Shown here in pieces: positions 42,382 through 57,752 of a DNA stretch of 64,000 nt. Positions within the stretch are counted from its first letter, which is position 1. Every line of letters begins with the position of its first letter. Below the pieces are notes generated by a model, which saw only the letters and a program-made list of their open reading frames with translations, was not told the origin of the DNA and did no database searches. The translations under genes and the position numbers were made by a program. This stretch comes from Globodera rostochiensis (taxonomy: Eukaryota > Nematoda > Chromadorea > Rhabditida > Heteroderidae): contig JAEVLN010000008.1 in assembly GCA_018350325.1 (NCBI GenBank), positions 558,001-622,000 of the forward strand. Direction: 5' to 3'.

Positions 42382-44193
42382 TCACATTTTGGTCATCAAA
42401 TCATCCGTTGGCGCCACCATAAAAAACACTTCTCGGCCAGCAGCACATTTTTGCACTAAATTAATTTTATAAATTTAAATGGAAAAAATGTGGGCGTTCA
42501 CTCACCCTGTCTATAATTCTTTTCGATCACTTTGCCCTTGCAGTCCTTTAAGGCACGCAGAAGAGACATCTGTTTAAATACAATATCCATAAATACAATA
42601 AATTATTTAACAAATTTTAAAAAAGCATATTTTGGGGGCTTTTGAATGTGTATATTTCGGCTTTTTTTATTTATTTGGGGGGGGGGGGAGGGAAAGCACT
42701 AAAAATACGTTAAGAAAAATTTGATTAAAAGACAATTTTATGCCAAAAAGTGCCATTTAATGTTGGCATTTTTTTTTAATATTTTGGGCTTTTAGAGCAT
42801 ATAATCTGCGGCCTATTGATATCCAATCCTGATCAGTGATCACCTGTTCTTTGGTGACCAGAAGGGGATCGGTGAACACAGTCCACGTGACATTCTCGGA
42901 GCAAGGCGGTGTCGTCAGAGAGCTGAAATTTATGCAAACTTTCTGATTTAATGTTCGCCACTGGTCATAGTCTTTGCTTTTTGCTTAATTTAAAATTCTA
43001 AATATTTTAGACCAAATTCAAGACAAATAAAAAACAAATTGCGCTGTTTTGTTTACCCCTCGTAACGGACAAATGAGGACACAAAATGTTCGGCACAGGA
43101 CGCCACGTCTTGGCAACAATTTGGTGGCAATTTTGACGTCAACGAATGTTTGCTGTCAATGGCCGTGCTTTGTTCGAATTCGACCACTTTCTTCAGCGCT
43201 TCCATTTCATCTGAAGAGAATACAAACTTCTTCGGCTCCCCATTCTCAACTCCGTCGTCCAACTTCAGAAAAATGCCCAAAACGGCCAATTTGGACTGAA
43301 ATATAATATTATTTTGTTTAAATAAAATTTGTTTATTTTAAATTTACCGGGTCCTTGACTCCCTGATGGACTAAGTGAAGTTCGGCCGGGTAACGAAGCC
43401 CTCCGATGGTGTGTTCAGACCCTAAAATTTAATAAATAATAAAATTATATATTATTAAAAATATTGCAAGTTATTTAAATTAAATTTATTATTTAAAATA
43501 AAATAATTATTTGCTATCAAAGAAAATTGCCTTCGTTATCATTTTGTGACCAGTGAAAATGGTATTGGACGAAGCGATAGTTCTGTTCCAGCATACCTCC
43601 GTAAATTTCGGGAGGTTCGACCTGGGGGTCGGGACGAAATTGGACTAAAACCAACAAAAAATAATATTAAAAAATGCCAAAAAACCGACTTCCACAGCCA
43701 GTGTTGACCAATTGACCCGCTAAGGGCCTTTTGTAGTTGACCAAACACAATGGATGGCTGTTTAATGGCAGAACGCGCATTTTGGACAGTCTGAAGTCGA
43801 TGGGCGATTGATGATTGCCTGCAAACCCAATTATTTTTAAATTAAATTACTTACGGCTAATTATTTTATTCAAAATAAATCGAATTTGGTGAATTTAATA
43901 AATTATTTAAAATTTTGGTTACCCAAATGTTCGCAGTTCGCGATGTGAAGCCAATGCTTGGGTCCGCATTCACCATGTTCATCGTAGTCCCAGTCCTGTA
44001 CGTTCAGAGGACGTGACGTTGCTTGGCCCACTTTTGCTTGGCCGTTCTGTTGCTTCAGAGCAGCAGCAGCAGCAGCAGCAGCAGCATCGTTCCGCACGGT
44101 CAGTCCGTTTTTCTTCCCGAACATTTCTTCTTCAGAGGTCGGCACATTTTGTTGCTGGAGTTGAGGTGCATGGGACGCAATTGTGGCGGCCAT
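42382..44193 (-). CDS. Alpha-class carbonic anhydrase
   Basis: Catalyses reversible CO2 hydration with a three-His zinc site (known). The N-terminus is a 65-residue Gln/Ala-rich extension with a poly-Ala run from a CAG-type repeat and no signal peptide, so a cytosolic form is likely. The domain runs [44 protein letters not shown] (zinc His 1 and 2), [18 protein letters not shown] (zinc His 3), [20 protein letters not shown] and VTKEQ, then LRALKD and [15 protein letters not shown], ending PTDDLMTKM. All zinc ligands and the Thr of LTTPP are present. The proton-shuttle His region (family NxGHxF) reads NTGCG, so that His seems replaced, depending on an exon join. The intron after NDNE uses a GC donor. 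Confidence 0.95.
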
Positions 44194-47100
44194 TACAGTA
44201 ACTAGCGCTCTTTACAGTATTCTCTGTACAAATAATTGTTCTACCGTTTTCGATAGATTAATAAATAAAATGTTTCCATGGGAATAATTAAATGAAAACA
44301 GAGGAAATTAAATAAAAATGCTGAAATATTTGGGAATAATATTTGTTGCCTTTATTTCAAATAATATGATTTAGAATATTTAATTATTTTGAATTCACTG
44401 CATTTTCTAACCGGGAACATTGTGAAAATTGAGCTTCTTAACTTACTGTTCATCCAAAATTTTAGTATTATTGACAATGTTTACCGACTGAAGAGATTTA
44501 AAAAAGAGTTCGGCAGATTATGTAAATGAGCGGGATGTGATCACTTGACATGGCTTGCTTCTTAACGCAAAAATTTAGCAAACGAACGAAACTTTAAAAA
44601 TTTGTTTCAGAATTTCATTAAACCATTTTTTAAAAATTTCTGAATAAATGTATTTGCTCACATCGCTTATTTAGTTCATTAATGTTTTATACTAAATGTT
44701 TTTGAAGAAAATGCGATAATACAAACGGAACAAAAAGCGCTAATATTCGTGAGAAGGAAAGAGAGTGTACTTGACAACGTCGAATTAGTGCCCATTTTAA
44801 GAATTATTAAACTTCCCATTGCCTTAGGGCTGAATGGATAAAATAATAATTATTAATTATAATTAAAAATGGTCCAATTAGGCGGCCGCAAATGAGAAGT
44901 GATCTTTCGACGATTGTAAAAGAAGGCCGGGCCTTATCGACGGACGATGTTCAATTTGAAGGGCGAACGAATATAATTTTTGGTCAAATTTCGCATGACA
45001 AAAAAACATTTGGGAGAGAGCGATCGGAAGACCGCACCCAATGAATGAACGGCGATGCCGCCGCCGCCATAACTCATAATTTTGGTAAATGTTTGGCAAA
45101 AAAAGTGCGGCAATAATTCAAAATAAGTTGATGGATTGTTTTGCGTTGAAGATGCCATTGGTTGGGCCCATCCCATCCAAGACGAAATGCTTAAACGTTT
45201 TGCCGGAGCCGTGAGAACGTTTCGTTGTGAGTGTAATCTTGTAGAATTCCGGGAGATTTTTTGTGTCCGAAATGCCGGATTTCGGACATTATTTGGCATC
45301 CGGTTACATCTTTGGTGTGAATGCTTACTCATTATTCAGCTTTAAAGTTTTGAGGAAATGTTTAAAACACTTTTAAATGCCAGAATGATAAATTGGTTTG
45401 TTATTTTATATTCTTTTATTGAGTGTATTTTCTCTGTAATCGGATGACCATTTTTTTTGGTCCAGAGGCAACAACTGGCGATGTTCCGCATGGATTTTAG
45501 GGGGGAAATCGCCCCGCCGCCGCCGCCGGAGGGCGAATGATTGACTCCACCGGCGGCGGTGATTTATTTATTGCATGCATTTCCAGTGAATAAAATTGGC
45601 TCCAATGGTCGGGAAACATTTGTTATGATGGACAAAAGACGATAAGACACACGCACAGCGACAGGGGGGGGGGGCCTCCGGCCGGAGTGATCTCCGATCA
45701 AATGATAATAATCTTCTTATGGAGGGGGGGGGGGTGACTGTTTGTCGTCGTACAACTCGAGATAAGCCAATTTAACAATGATTTCCAAAAGTGTGTGAAA
45801 ATATGAACATTTTTTTTGCTCACAAATTCGAGGACAGAAATTAAATTAAATTGAATAATTCCGGCGGAAAAAGGTCTAGAATAAAATTTATTCACATGGA
45901 ATGAATTTCTTCTACAAATAGCGGATCTAATTTCTTATTGAATGCCAATACATACAAAAGGTCCTTTCTACGAATGCCTTTCTCTTTTCATTAGTACACC
46001 GGCTTGTTGCGCCATATGAATATTAAAGCATCAATTGGCTTCAAAGCCTACAGATGTGCCGTGCCACCGACCGGAAATTCCTAATGAGTGACAATGTGAA
46101 CAAATGGAAATAAGGCATATGTAAAGATGGCAGCGCCAAAAGCAATGGCTTCGGGGATTTAAATTTGCCTATACCGCAAGGCTTTTGCCTAAATTTGTCT
46201 CTCATAATTTTTGTCATAAAATTTATAAATAGCGGTTTTTGGCATTAAAGAAAAGTCTAACAAAAATAATTTCACTTTTTCTGTCAAATTATCGGCAATT
46301 TTGCCCGTTGGACTTGGCATTTAAAAAATACTGGGAAAGTCTTTTTGGGCCAAGCCCACCAAATAACATTTTCTGTTGCTCAACCGCCGCCTTTCTGTCC
46401 ATTGCCTAAGGCGATGGCTTTGTTATTTCGTGTGCAGACAGAGAAATTGAAAACGAGTGAGAGAGTGTGAGTAGGGAGAAAGGCAAAAAGAAATAGTGTG
46501 AAGCAGACAGGCACAGAGACAGTTGGCCAAAGAGCAGAGAAAATGGATATGATGGCCTCGGGGGACGTCGTCGAGAAGAGGAGACGCCGCACATTTCCAA
46601 TTTCGGGCTAATGAAAGGTTCTTCAGTGCAAAACGGTCAACACGCCACAATTCTGCCAATTGCATGTGAGAACAATGAATGGACTGGCTGAAACATTAAA
46701 GCATAGGCTCAATGGTATAATTTAGGCCAAGTGTTGGCCGGTTTTAACCTAATTTAGATTTATCCAACGGCTTGTACAATAGAAACCATAATTTTTTTTA
46801 AGCGGGACCGCGCTACTTGTAAATTAAAAATTTATTTGTTTTTAAATTTTATAAATTTAAAACTATTTTAAACACAAACATAAAGGTTGGACTAAATGAT
46901 TTTGCAAGTTTAATGAATTAGCGCAAAATTCGTTTAAAAACTTTTGTTATTTGGGGAGTTTCGTGGCAATTTTTGATTCCTTTAAATCCGATTTTTTATT
47001 TAAAATATTAAATAATTAATAATTTAAATTTAAGTCGATGACATTCCTTCCCATGCCCCCTCCCCCCTCATTCATTCTCTTCCCATCAGTTTGCGCACCT

Positions 47101-47773
47101 TATAGTTAATGTAAAAACAAAAATGTCGTGGGGAGTTGGTTGGATTTGGGAGATCGGTCCCATTATCGTCGTTGTCGTGTCGACAAAGATAAAATCATCG
47201 CAGCGCCGACGTTGGATCGGAAGGAATTGGAGGGCTTTTGTGAAGGAAAATGCGATCAAAAAATAAAAGAAGTTTTCTGATCATTTGCTTCTCAAAAACA
47301 CATCGACAAATTACCTATTAAACATTATTAGCAGGAAACGCAGCGCAATCGATTTAACAATTTATTTTTATTTTTAAAGTAATTTCGATTTTAGTGGCAA
47401 AGAATTCTGGACTATCTTTATAATTAAGGTCCAGAAAATGGTAAATATGCACCGAAAAATGGCACTTTTGGTGCATTAATTGCTTAATAATTACATTTAT
47501 TTACTTAAATCATGCAAAATTCAAAATATGTCAAATAAATGCAATTTTTAAATTGGCCGTATTCTTTGTGATGTGTGCATAAAAATAAGTATAAACCCCC
47601 CCCCCCCCCCCTAAATGTTGTTTAGAGATTATTACCAAATTTAAAAACTTTAATGTCATTAACAATTAATCACACAATAAAACAAAGTTTCGAGACGATT
47701 GTCTTTCTTCGCATAATGAATTTAAAAAAAGAAAAAAGAGTTGCGCTCGCGAGAAAAGATTCCCCAAGCAAAT
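44194..47773. other. Intergenic, no supported gene
   Basis: AT-rich with G runs at 45665-45674 and 45725-45734. Several ORFs on both strands near 44878-45345 and 46380-46665 lack consistent splice structure. One minus frame contains SYGGGGIAVH, which resembles a fringe/GT31 motif, but nothing around it supports a gene. Confidence 0.5.
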
Positions 47774-48370
47774 ATGTACAACTCCACCGCCACTCTTTTA
47801 TCCGATCAGAGCCGATCCAATCCGGTCCGCGCTTTGATCACCGCTCTCAAAAGCAAACAAACAGATTTTGGGGGCACACACAATGGAAGCAGCAGCACCA
47901 GCAGCTGTTCATTGCTTACCAGTGACCGCCGTTAGAATTGAACTGCCCCAATTGTCTAAGACGGTGCTTAAAAAGTAAAGTTAAAATTGAATTTATTAAT
48001 ATGATTATTGTTTTTTTTATTATTTATTGTCTATCACATTCATTAATTATGTGTTAATTTCTCACAACCTTTTGTTATTCTATTTTGGTGATCTTTTTAC
48101 CTGATTGCGTCAGAATGTGAGCGGGACAGCACCGCACGGGACGGAGGATCATCATTTTTGATGATGGAGGACGGATGTATTCTCGCGCGGGTAGGCCCTC
48201 CGGCGCAAGGTTGTTCACCACTCACTGTTCACAGAACCCGCACCTCCGGGGATATCGATTCTTTAAACGTTGTGAATTTAATATTTTGCCCCGGAAAATT
48301 CTCTACGTTATTCGTCGATGTGCTGCTCGTCGTCACTCCATTTTTGTGGGGGGGGGGGGCGATAATTTAA
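47774..48370 (+). CDS. Candidate small two-exon gene (unrecognised)
   Basis: Exon 1 from ATG 47774 (MYNSTATLLSDQSRSNPVRA, Ser/Thr-rich, ending SSCSLLT) can splice in phase 1 to an exon starting about 48116 (CERDSTARDGGSSFLMMEDG, ILARVGPPAQGCSPLTVHRT, RTSGDIDS). Donor and acceptor are canonical and codon use looks coding. The 3' end is unclear: the frame runs on to 48370 through a G10 run, more likely into an intron. It ends only 300 bp before the four-TM gene on the same strand, so the two might be one transcription unit. Confidence 0.35.
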
Positions 48371-48668
48371 AAATGGATAAATAATCGTTGTCTGATCTTC
48401 GCGACACTCCGACCCCCCCCCCTCCCCCCCAATACAATCATTCCGTAAACTGTCAATTTTCTATATAAAAATTCCCCAAAATGTTACATCACGTGAGAAC
48501 CTTTCCACTTTTTTTTTGCATCTTATTTTGTAAATTTCTTTGGCGTACTGTCGTCTTTTCAATTAAATAATCTTTCATTTTTAAATTATTATTTTAATTA
48601 TATTCAAGGGATAATTTAAATTACCCATTAAATAAAAGTAAAAACGTCTTCAAAATTCTATTTCCCAA

Positions 48669-49893
48669 ATGGCCACTTCGGCACAACGTCGTGAGCAATT
48701 AGAGGCGCATTTACAAAAATTTCGTGAAATTGCTGATCAGAGAGTCAAAGAAAAGGTTTCTGTTTTATGTTTAATTTAATATTTAAATTATAAATAGCAT
48801 TTTTGTTCCTTCAGATTGTCCAATGGAGTTATTACTTGCCGGCAATGGTTTCCGCCACCATTTTAATTTGTCAAATCGCCAATACTATCATATTCGCGTC
48901 ATTTGCATACAACTTTGGCAAGCTGTACATCTTGCTGGACGAGTACATGCTCAATACGGACGCCATGAACATCACTTTGCCAAATTCAACCGTACAATTT
49001 CACTATTCGGGCATTAATGTGGACAGGATCAACCAGATTGACAATGTAAAAGATGAATTTTTTTTTGTCAAACATTACATCTTAAAATGAAAATTGAAAA
49101 TTTTTGGCTTTTTAAAAATTAAAATTACTCCAAACTTTTAGTACCACGATCAGTTATGGAACTTATTCATTGCCGAAGTGATCGAATTGATATTTCCGGT
49201 CATTAATTTGTTTATGTTTGCTTGGATTGTGAAGGATAAACGGCGAAGGTTACCCGCCCGAGTTCAAATTATATATTTGGTAACTTTTTGTTAATTGAAA
49301 AACATAAAAATTAATAATATTTTAAATAAAATAATTGCATAAACCAAAAATTATTTGGAATTTGTTTTTGAGTTGTGCCCTGCATTGGCTTTGATTTTGA
49401 GCATTACCCAAGCGCTGACCATTCACGTTACCATCACCGAGTCCATATACACCGTACGGTTTCTGCTCGTCAAACTGCTCAGCATTCTGCTGGAGGTGAA
49501 CAAGGCTGGACGCTTCAGCATCGAGCAGTACTTCGAGTGCGAATTCTTCAACGACGATGACATTGTTGTAAGTTGCTCATGACATAATTAACCAAAGTTA
49601 ATTAAATAAACTTACTTTTAATCTCTGTATAGAAACCGCCATGTGCGGGTCAAATTCACGACACGGTGCTGTCCAAGTCCACAATGACCGTGGTGATCAG
49701 CATCCACGTGATTCCCATCGTCATCTTTATTTACTTGCTGATCCGCAATTTGAAATCGCACAAATTGGAGCATTTGTTCCTATACATCGAAAGTGTGCAG
49801 CCAACGACAGAAGACTCGGCCTGCTCAACAGTACCGGCAGTCGATGGCGTCAACGCGGAGAAGGACGGCGACATTCCCAGGAAAACGACGTAA
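48669..49893 (+). CDS. Four-TM membrane protein (five exons, unrecognised family)
   Basis: Exons about 48669-48755 (MATSAQRREQLEAHLQKFRE), 48814-49045, 49142-49278, about 49345-49566 and 49633-49893, all phase-consistent. Predicted spans are YYLPAMVSATILICQIANTI, LIFPVINLFMFAWIV, ALALILSITQALTIHVTIT and VVISIHVIPIVIFIYLLI. Between TM1 and TM2 is an extracellular-type loop with NIT and NST glycosylation sequons. The C-terminal tail is polar and acidic. About 330 residues. It lacks the CCG motif of tetraspanins and a seven-TM receptor layout. It is probably a nematode-restricted plasma or vesicle membrane protein; I cannot name it. Confidence 0.72.
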
Positions 49894-50400
49894 TTCATAT
49901 AATTCATAAAAAAAACATTTGTTTTTTGTCTTTTATTGGGTCTCATTATTTTTGTATGGGACTATTTAAATTTACGCCCATATTTATGTATATATTTATA
50001 TTTAATTAGTGATGGGATTATATGTGCTAAAATCCCGAAATATGTATGTAAATATAATAATTATGTGCTAAAAATACTTAAATATGTGCTAAAAACTGAC
50101 AAATCTGGTATGCATAAAACTTTAAAAAATTGTGAATCTTTATCACTTTCCGCATAATTGTGAATAAATTATTTTTCTCGTATTTTGGCAAATTATAAAA
50201 AACATCCAATTATAAATTTTTGAAAATATGATCTTTAAAGATTAATTTTTGGTCCAACAAAAATTCGTTTTATGGCTCATGGGTTTTTTTTTTAAGTAAT
50301 TTTTGGAAAATGCCGATGTGCAGTTTGGCATATTGGCCGGTTGGCATTTTGTACTGAGACGAATATTTTTTGTTAATTCCGTTGATTATCAAATTTAAAG

Positions 50401-50756
50401 AAATGGCGCCTTTTCGTCATCTGAGGACCAACAATCGCTGAAGCAGACGCTGAATAACCTTCTGCTTGGATTTAACGTCAAATTTGTGCCGAAAAGGTTA
50501 GGAAATGCTTAAAATTTGAAGTTTGTTTAACGGAATTTAGACTAATACATTGTGCCAGAGCATTATATTCGAATTTGAATCAAATATTATATTAATCCAT
50601 GTTTCTTAAAATAATGGAAAAGTTGAAAATTTCAGAGTTTTCTGTGATGGAATGTCCAACCAGAATAGCAACACTTTAAACCGTGCCAACGGACGAAGAA
50701 AGAGTATGCCGAACGTTGGAAACGATGAAAAGCAACGGCCTGAAACTTCGTTTTAG
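50401..50756 (+). CDS. Orphan terminal exons of an unrecognised gene
   Basis: A stretch at about 50401-50497 (FSSSEDQQSLKQTLNNLLLG, then FNVKFVPK) ends with an AG/GT donor and joins in frame to 50635-50756 (VFCDGMSNQNSNTLNRANGR, RKSMPNVGNDEKQRPETSF, stop). The pair reads like a cytoplasmic tail. No start exon is found nearby. They may belong to an alternative 3' end of the four-TM gene at 48669, or be the remnant of a separate gene. Confidence 0.3.
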
Positions 50757-51515
50757 GAAATGAGGGCGACGTCGGAAAATTTTAAATTAAAACCCAATTT
50801 TATGGGAAAACCAATTTATGATGTCATCATTATTTGTCAAAAAGTCAACAAACATTAAAAAAGTGTTGAACACTTTTTCACTCAATTAAAGAAATAAAAT
50901 AATGCTTGGGCTGGGATTTTTAGGCATTTTTGCCTGTTTTGCGATTAGCTAAGATGAGAGAGCCTTAATGCCTATTTTGGCGTTTTTGCGCTGTTAGTGC
51001 CTACTTTCCCATTTTTCGAAAAATTTCTTAAACAAATGTAAAAATAGGAGGAAGAGAAATTGGCAAAAGGATTTTTAGTGCCTATTTTGCGTTAGTGCCT
51101 AACCCACCCTAATACACATAATGACCCGATTTTTGTGATGATTAAAATCTAATTTTTTATTTTGGTGTTTAAAATGCGTTACGTTACAGTGAAATTGGGG
51201 GCAAAATCCAAATCCTCCCAATGCTGTAAAAAAATGTGGTGAGCGAGCGAATAATTTGAGTGGGTTTCGTTCGTCGCGCCCCAATTCTGCCGATTCGACC
51301 ATGCCCTACTTATTTACTACAATTCAACTTATTCACCACAAAAGTGGAGGACCAATTTGCCATCCCAAATTAAAATTAAAAGGTTCTTTCTTGACTTGAT
51401 TTAGGCTTTAATAAACCTTTTTTTGGTAAGTTTCATGCCGATGCAAATTTAATCAAAAAATTAATTTATCCAAAGAAAAAAATTCACTAATAATCACCAA
51501 TCAATCATCATAACT
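50757..51515. other. Intergenic
   Basis: No gene. TTAGTGCCTATTTTG-type words occur three times (50960-51105), which looks like a degraded repeat. Confidence 0.5.
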
Positions 51516-52153
51516 ATGAAAAGCCAATCTCAAAAAATTCAGCAATTTAAGCAATTAATGAACGATCAGACCATTCCGTCCGCACCCCCCGCCGATATTT
51601 ACCCGTCTTCGCCACCTCCGAGTTACCTTTCGTCTCACACATTGGGCAACAACAATCAGCCGACAAATTCAACTCCGAACATTTTATCGTCGGACAAAAA
51701 GGCCACCAAATTTGCGACGGGAAATCTGAGTGATGTAGCGAAAGAATCGTCGCCAACAGCAGCCGTAGTCGTTTTGTCCATGGACAAAGTGGCCGTTTTA
51801 TGTCTTGGCCACAACAACGGCTGTTTCAGCTGTATGAACCGTCCATTGCGCCTGATCAGTCAGTTTAAAAGACATCATTAAGCTTTATTAAACAGTTAAT
51901 TACCATTAAAGACTATTGTAACAACGACGACCGGCTCACCAATGTTCAGACCGTTTCTGCCAGGGGTTCAGGCCCCAAAATGCGCAAACTGTTGGCACTT
52001 AGCTGTTGTGCCTTTTCCACAGTGATTTTTGCACTTTTTGCGTGCGCTGTCGGATTTGTTGTCATTCTTTTGATTAATTCACAAACGACAGAATCCGACG
52101 ACGGCTTCGACCAGTATCAGAAGATGAGAATGTTTGGGCATTACGTTGGATGA
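51516..52153 (+). CDS. Single-TM protein with PSAP and PPxY motifs (two exons)
   Basis: It starts MKSQSQKIQQFKQLMNDQTI. The N-terminal region is Pro/Ser-rich with PSAPPAD and PPPSY, short motifs that in other proteins bind Tsg101-type and WW/Nedd4-type partners respectively. A second exon (about 51916 on) gives NNDDRLTNVQTVSARGSGPK, a TM segment (VIFALFACAVGFVVILLI) and a short acidic tail ending MRMFGHYVG. The intron join near 51860-51915 is not firmly placed. About 190 residues. It may be an endosomal or plasma-membrane adaptor-type protein, by analogy of motifs only; the LITAF zinc domain was looked for and not found. Confidence 0.5.
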
Positions 52154-54736
52154 AAAACCGATGAAAAATTGATGACCTTTTTACTTATACTAACCATCCA
52201 TTTCCATATGGTAAAAATTGAGAATATAAAGGAAATGTCGATTACGATTTTCACCAAAGGTAGGGACCGGGATTTTTAGATGTCCCTCTGGCCCCGTTGC
52301 TTCAAAAGATTGGATTCTTCTTTGGATCATAACAAAAATAATTAATGAAAATATATTTTATTATAAAATTGAAAAGACAAAATATAAAAAATAAAAGGTT
52401 GGCACCCCGATCGGAGTTGAGATTTTTGGGATTTGGGGATGAAAACCCAGACAAAATTTGGTGGGATTTTTCAAAAACACCGGAAATTCGGGGGTTTGTG
52501 CCAACCCTAATTAAAAACTGTGACAATTAATATCACGTAGCCGGCTCCGACTTCTAATAACTCAGTTCATGGTCCGGCTTTGGCGCCTTCGTCTGTTAGG
52601 TTACTGTAGTGACTCTGTGGACTGTAGTCAGGACGAAGGACTACGGTAGGATGATCGGAAGAAAGCGTTGTAGAAACGGTCATTTTGAAAGTGGTAAGGA
52701 CGCTGGTAGAAATAAGTGCCGGTTCGTGTAAAATACGGAGAGGAATAATGCGGAGCAAATTCGGGGAATGGGCCAAAGGATTTCAGCAGCGGATGACCAG
52801 CAGAAAACAGTGGCATTTTTTAATATACTTAAGTATAAAAATGTCTAAAATAATAAAAAATAATTTATTAATAAATTAAATCTTTGAAAAAAATAATCCG
52901 AGCGTTTAGTTAAATATTAAAAAACAATCAATTTTTAAGAAGAAGGACAAACGAAGCTTTCAATGAAAAACAATAAAAAAAAACAGCTGACATCGAAAAT
53001 TTATCACATTTAGCCCCTTTTTCTAAGAAAATTCAATTCACTAAATAACAAATCTTAATTTCTATTAAATATAAGCTGACTTTTCAAATAGCAATTCGTA
53101 CGTATTTGGGATGTAACCGAATGTCAAAAAAAGCACCCAAAAATGTCCAGCAAATCCGGTTCATTTTAATTTTTTAAAGTTGCAAAATTTTGTAATTTCC
53201 ATAAAATAGAATTCAAAAATTAATTTCCATAAAACAATGGGAGTTTAAAGGCTTAGTTTCTCCGAATAATTAAAATTTATTATTATTTTTTAATTTATGA
53301 TGCAAGTGACAGGAAGAAGGAGCCGCCAACAAACAATGGAAGGCGTCACAGGTTGGGAATGGGCAAAAAGTGATGACAACAAATGCTGACGATTTGAATA
53401 GAAAAAGAAACGGTTTAAAAAAATAAAGTTTATTTAAGAATCCGATAAATTCGGTTGCCAGGGGACCACCACAAAAAGGAAAAGGCTCAGGCGGTCCATC
53501 CAAAGGCGTCCTGCTGGTCACAAAGCCTTGCCTCCCTCACCTACAGCAACATTCCCAAAAAGCCTATCATTAAATAATCATTCTTTCCATTCAAACCACG
53601 GGAAAGGATCGGCTAAGCTTTTTCCTTCACAAAGAGGAGTCAAATTAGGGACAATTCCACAAGAACGAGCAAACTCGGAACAAAGCCGGCGTTTTTTGAG
53701 GAAAAGCAAAAAAGCGTTATCCGTGTAACTCGAAAAGCCGAGGAAACCGTTTTAACCGGGGGTCAAAACTGGACGATTAATGCACCCTAAGACCGAAGTT
53801 TGGATGATGCTAAATAATATTCATTTCCTCAGTGATTCATTTGTTATTCAAATTGTGTCTTGGATTGATTTTGCCCAATTAAAATATATTTTATTTTTGG
53901 AAAAATTTTCTTAACAATAACAGCAATTTTAGTAGCGGCGACCATAATCATTTTTTTAAGCAGTTTTGCGGCAAAACTTTTGAAAACGGAGCTCTAGTCA
54001 GTCAGTCATCTTTGTCAAATAAAACATTTCAAAATTTTTGTTTTTGTCCCTAACAATAATATGTAGGGAGATTGGATTGATGTGTCCGTGCCCGTCGCCA
54101 TCCTTCCTCGTACAACCCCAACCCAGCCATTTCGTCCTTATCATTAACAGGCAATTTGTCCCGCCAAAGCAAATTGCTCCGCCAAAATGCTTGTCCCCTC
54201 ATCACATCTCACCCATCATTCACCAGCACCAACACACTCCCCCCCCCCCTCCCTCCCCCCCCCCCCCCAATCATCCCCCCCCCTCTTCGACCCCCCCAAT
54301 CATCCCCCCCTCCCTCCCCCCCCCCCAATCATCCCCCCCCCCCCTCTTCGACCCCTCCTTATCGATAAGAACGACGATGTGCACATATGATGGGCAGGCA
54401 AACTCCGTCCGTTGCTCTCAATCGTCCAAAACCATCGGCGGGCGGAGTCAGTTGTCCGTCCCCAACCCCCCCCCCCCCACCCCCCCACATCTTCCCAAAT
54501 TCCATCTTTCAACTAAATACTCATCACTCACATTCATCATTTTCATCATCCTTTTTTATACAGTTATTTTCACAAAAAATTGGTCCAAATTTATTAATCA
54601 TATAAAGCGAGCGATCCGATCCGATCTAGCTTTCTTTGACTACGACTTGCGCAGTTACTGCCCTTTATCCCTCACATTCGCGTCAACTTTTCTTTAGGCT
54701 TCTCTGGAAAGGCTTTAATTTGATTTTAGAAAGTAA
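52154..54736. other. Intergenic with C-tract region
   Basis: No confident gene. The minus-strand frames at 52567-52816 (one Tyr/Phe/Pro-rich) are open in overlapping frames and have no clear start or splice. A pyrimidine-rich stretch with long C runs occupies 54190-54500. Confidence 0.5.
54238..54360. repeat. C-homopolymer-rich tract
   Basis: Repeated runs of 8-14 C separated by CTCC, CAATCAT and CTCTTCGA. A second cluster lies at 54466-54487. Open in all plus frames as poly-Pro/Ser, so those ORFs are artefacts. It lies about 400 bp upstream of the cathepsin L start. Confidence 0.9.
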
Positions 54737-57130
<2,394 letters not shown>

Positions 57131-57752
57131 CGAATGAGTGGACGTCTTGACGCTTTTTTTTGTGGAAATTATTCGTTTAAATGTGCAAGATAATCATCGA
57201 ATTTAAAGTTTTTTTTTTTATGTTTTCAATTTGTAAATGGTCATTTTCTGAAATTAAAAATTACATGTAAAATAAAGCTCGTGGTTATTTAGCGACAAAA
57301 CATTTCTGGAACCCCACAAAAACCGGGACGGAATTCTGAGCCGCTTCAATCTCCATTATCAAATTCATTACAATTTTTGTAACGTCCAATTAAAATAAAA
57401 TGCGTTTGGGCAAATTGAAACCTGCGCAATTCGTCATTATTGTTACGAGTTAAACGACGACGGACGAATGGTCGGCGGGGCGGGGCGGGTGGGCGAAGGG
57501 TTTGGCCCGATAATATTTTTAAATTAAATCAGGTCTTTTATTGAAGAAAACATTGGCAAACCTTTTCCAACCTTTTCCGTTGGAGCAAAACAATGCGCGT
57601 ATTTCCTCATGACATTTTGGGTAAACTGACGCGTACAAATAGACGGAAGAATATGTCGAGATTCGTCATTTATTCTCAGCCCTATCTTTCAATAAATTCA
57701 CTTTAAAATATTAATTTTTTATTTTCTTTTTGAATTATTTAAAATAGAAGCG
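57131..57752. other. Intergenic between cathepsin L and Gly-rich gene
   Basis: 3' UTR-like AT-rich sequence with an AATAAA-type signal near 57270 (AAAATAAAGCTCG), then the presumed promoter of the Gly-rich gene. No other feature seen. Confidence 0.5.

Noticed and set aside
44934..45332. Minus-strand ORF with SYGGGGIAVH, resembling fringe/GT31 enzymes
   Set aside because: Only one short motif. No D-x-D exon or other catalytic segment is nearby on that strand, and overlapping frames are equally open.
52567..52816. Overlapping minus-strand ORFs, one rich in Tyr/Phe/Pro
   Set aside because: Two frames are open over the same bases, with no convincing start, splice sites or homology.
54038..54697. 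219-residue Pro-rich plus ORF
   Set aside because: Produced by C homopolymers and pyrimidine-rich DNA; no splice structure, no family motif, and open in several frames.
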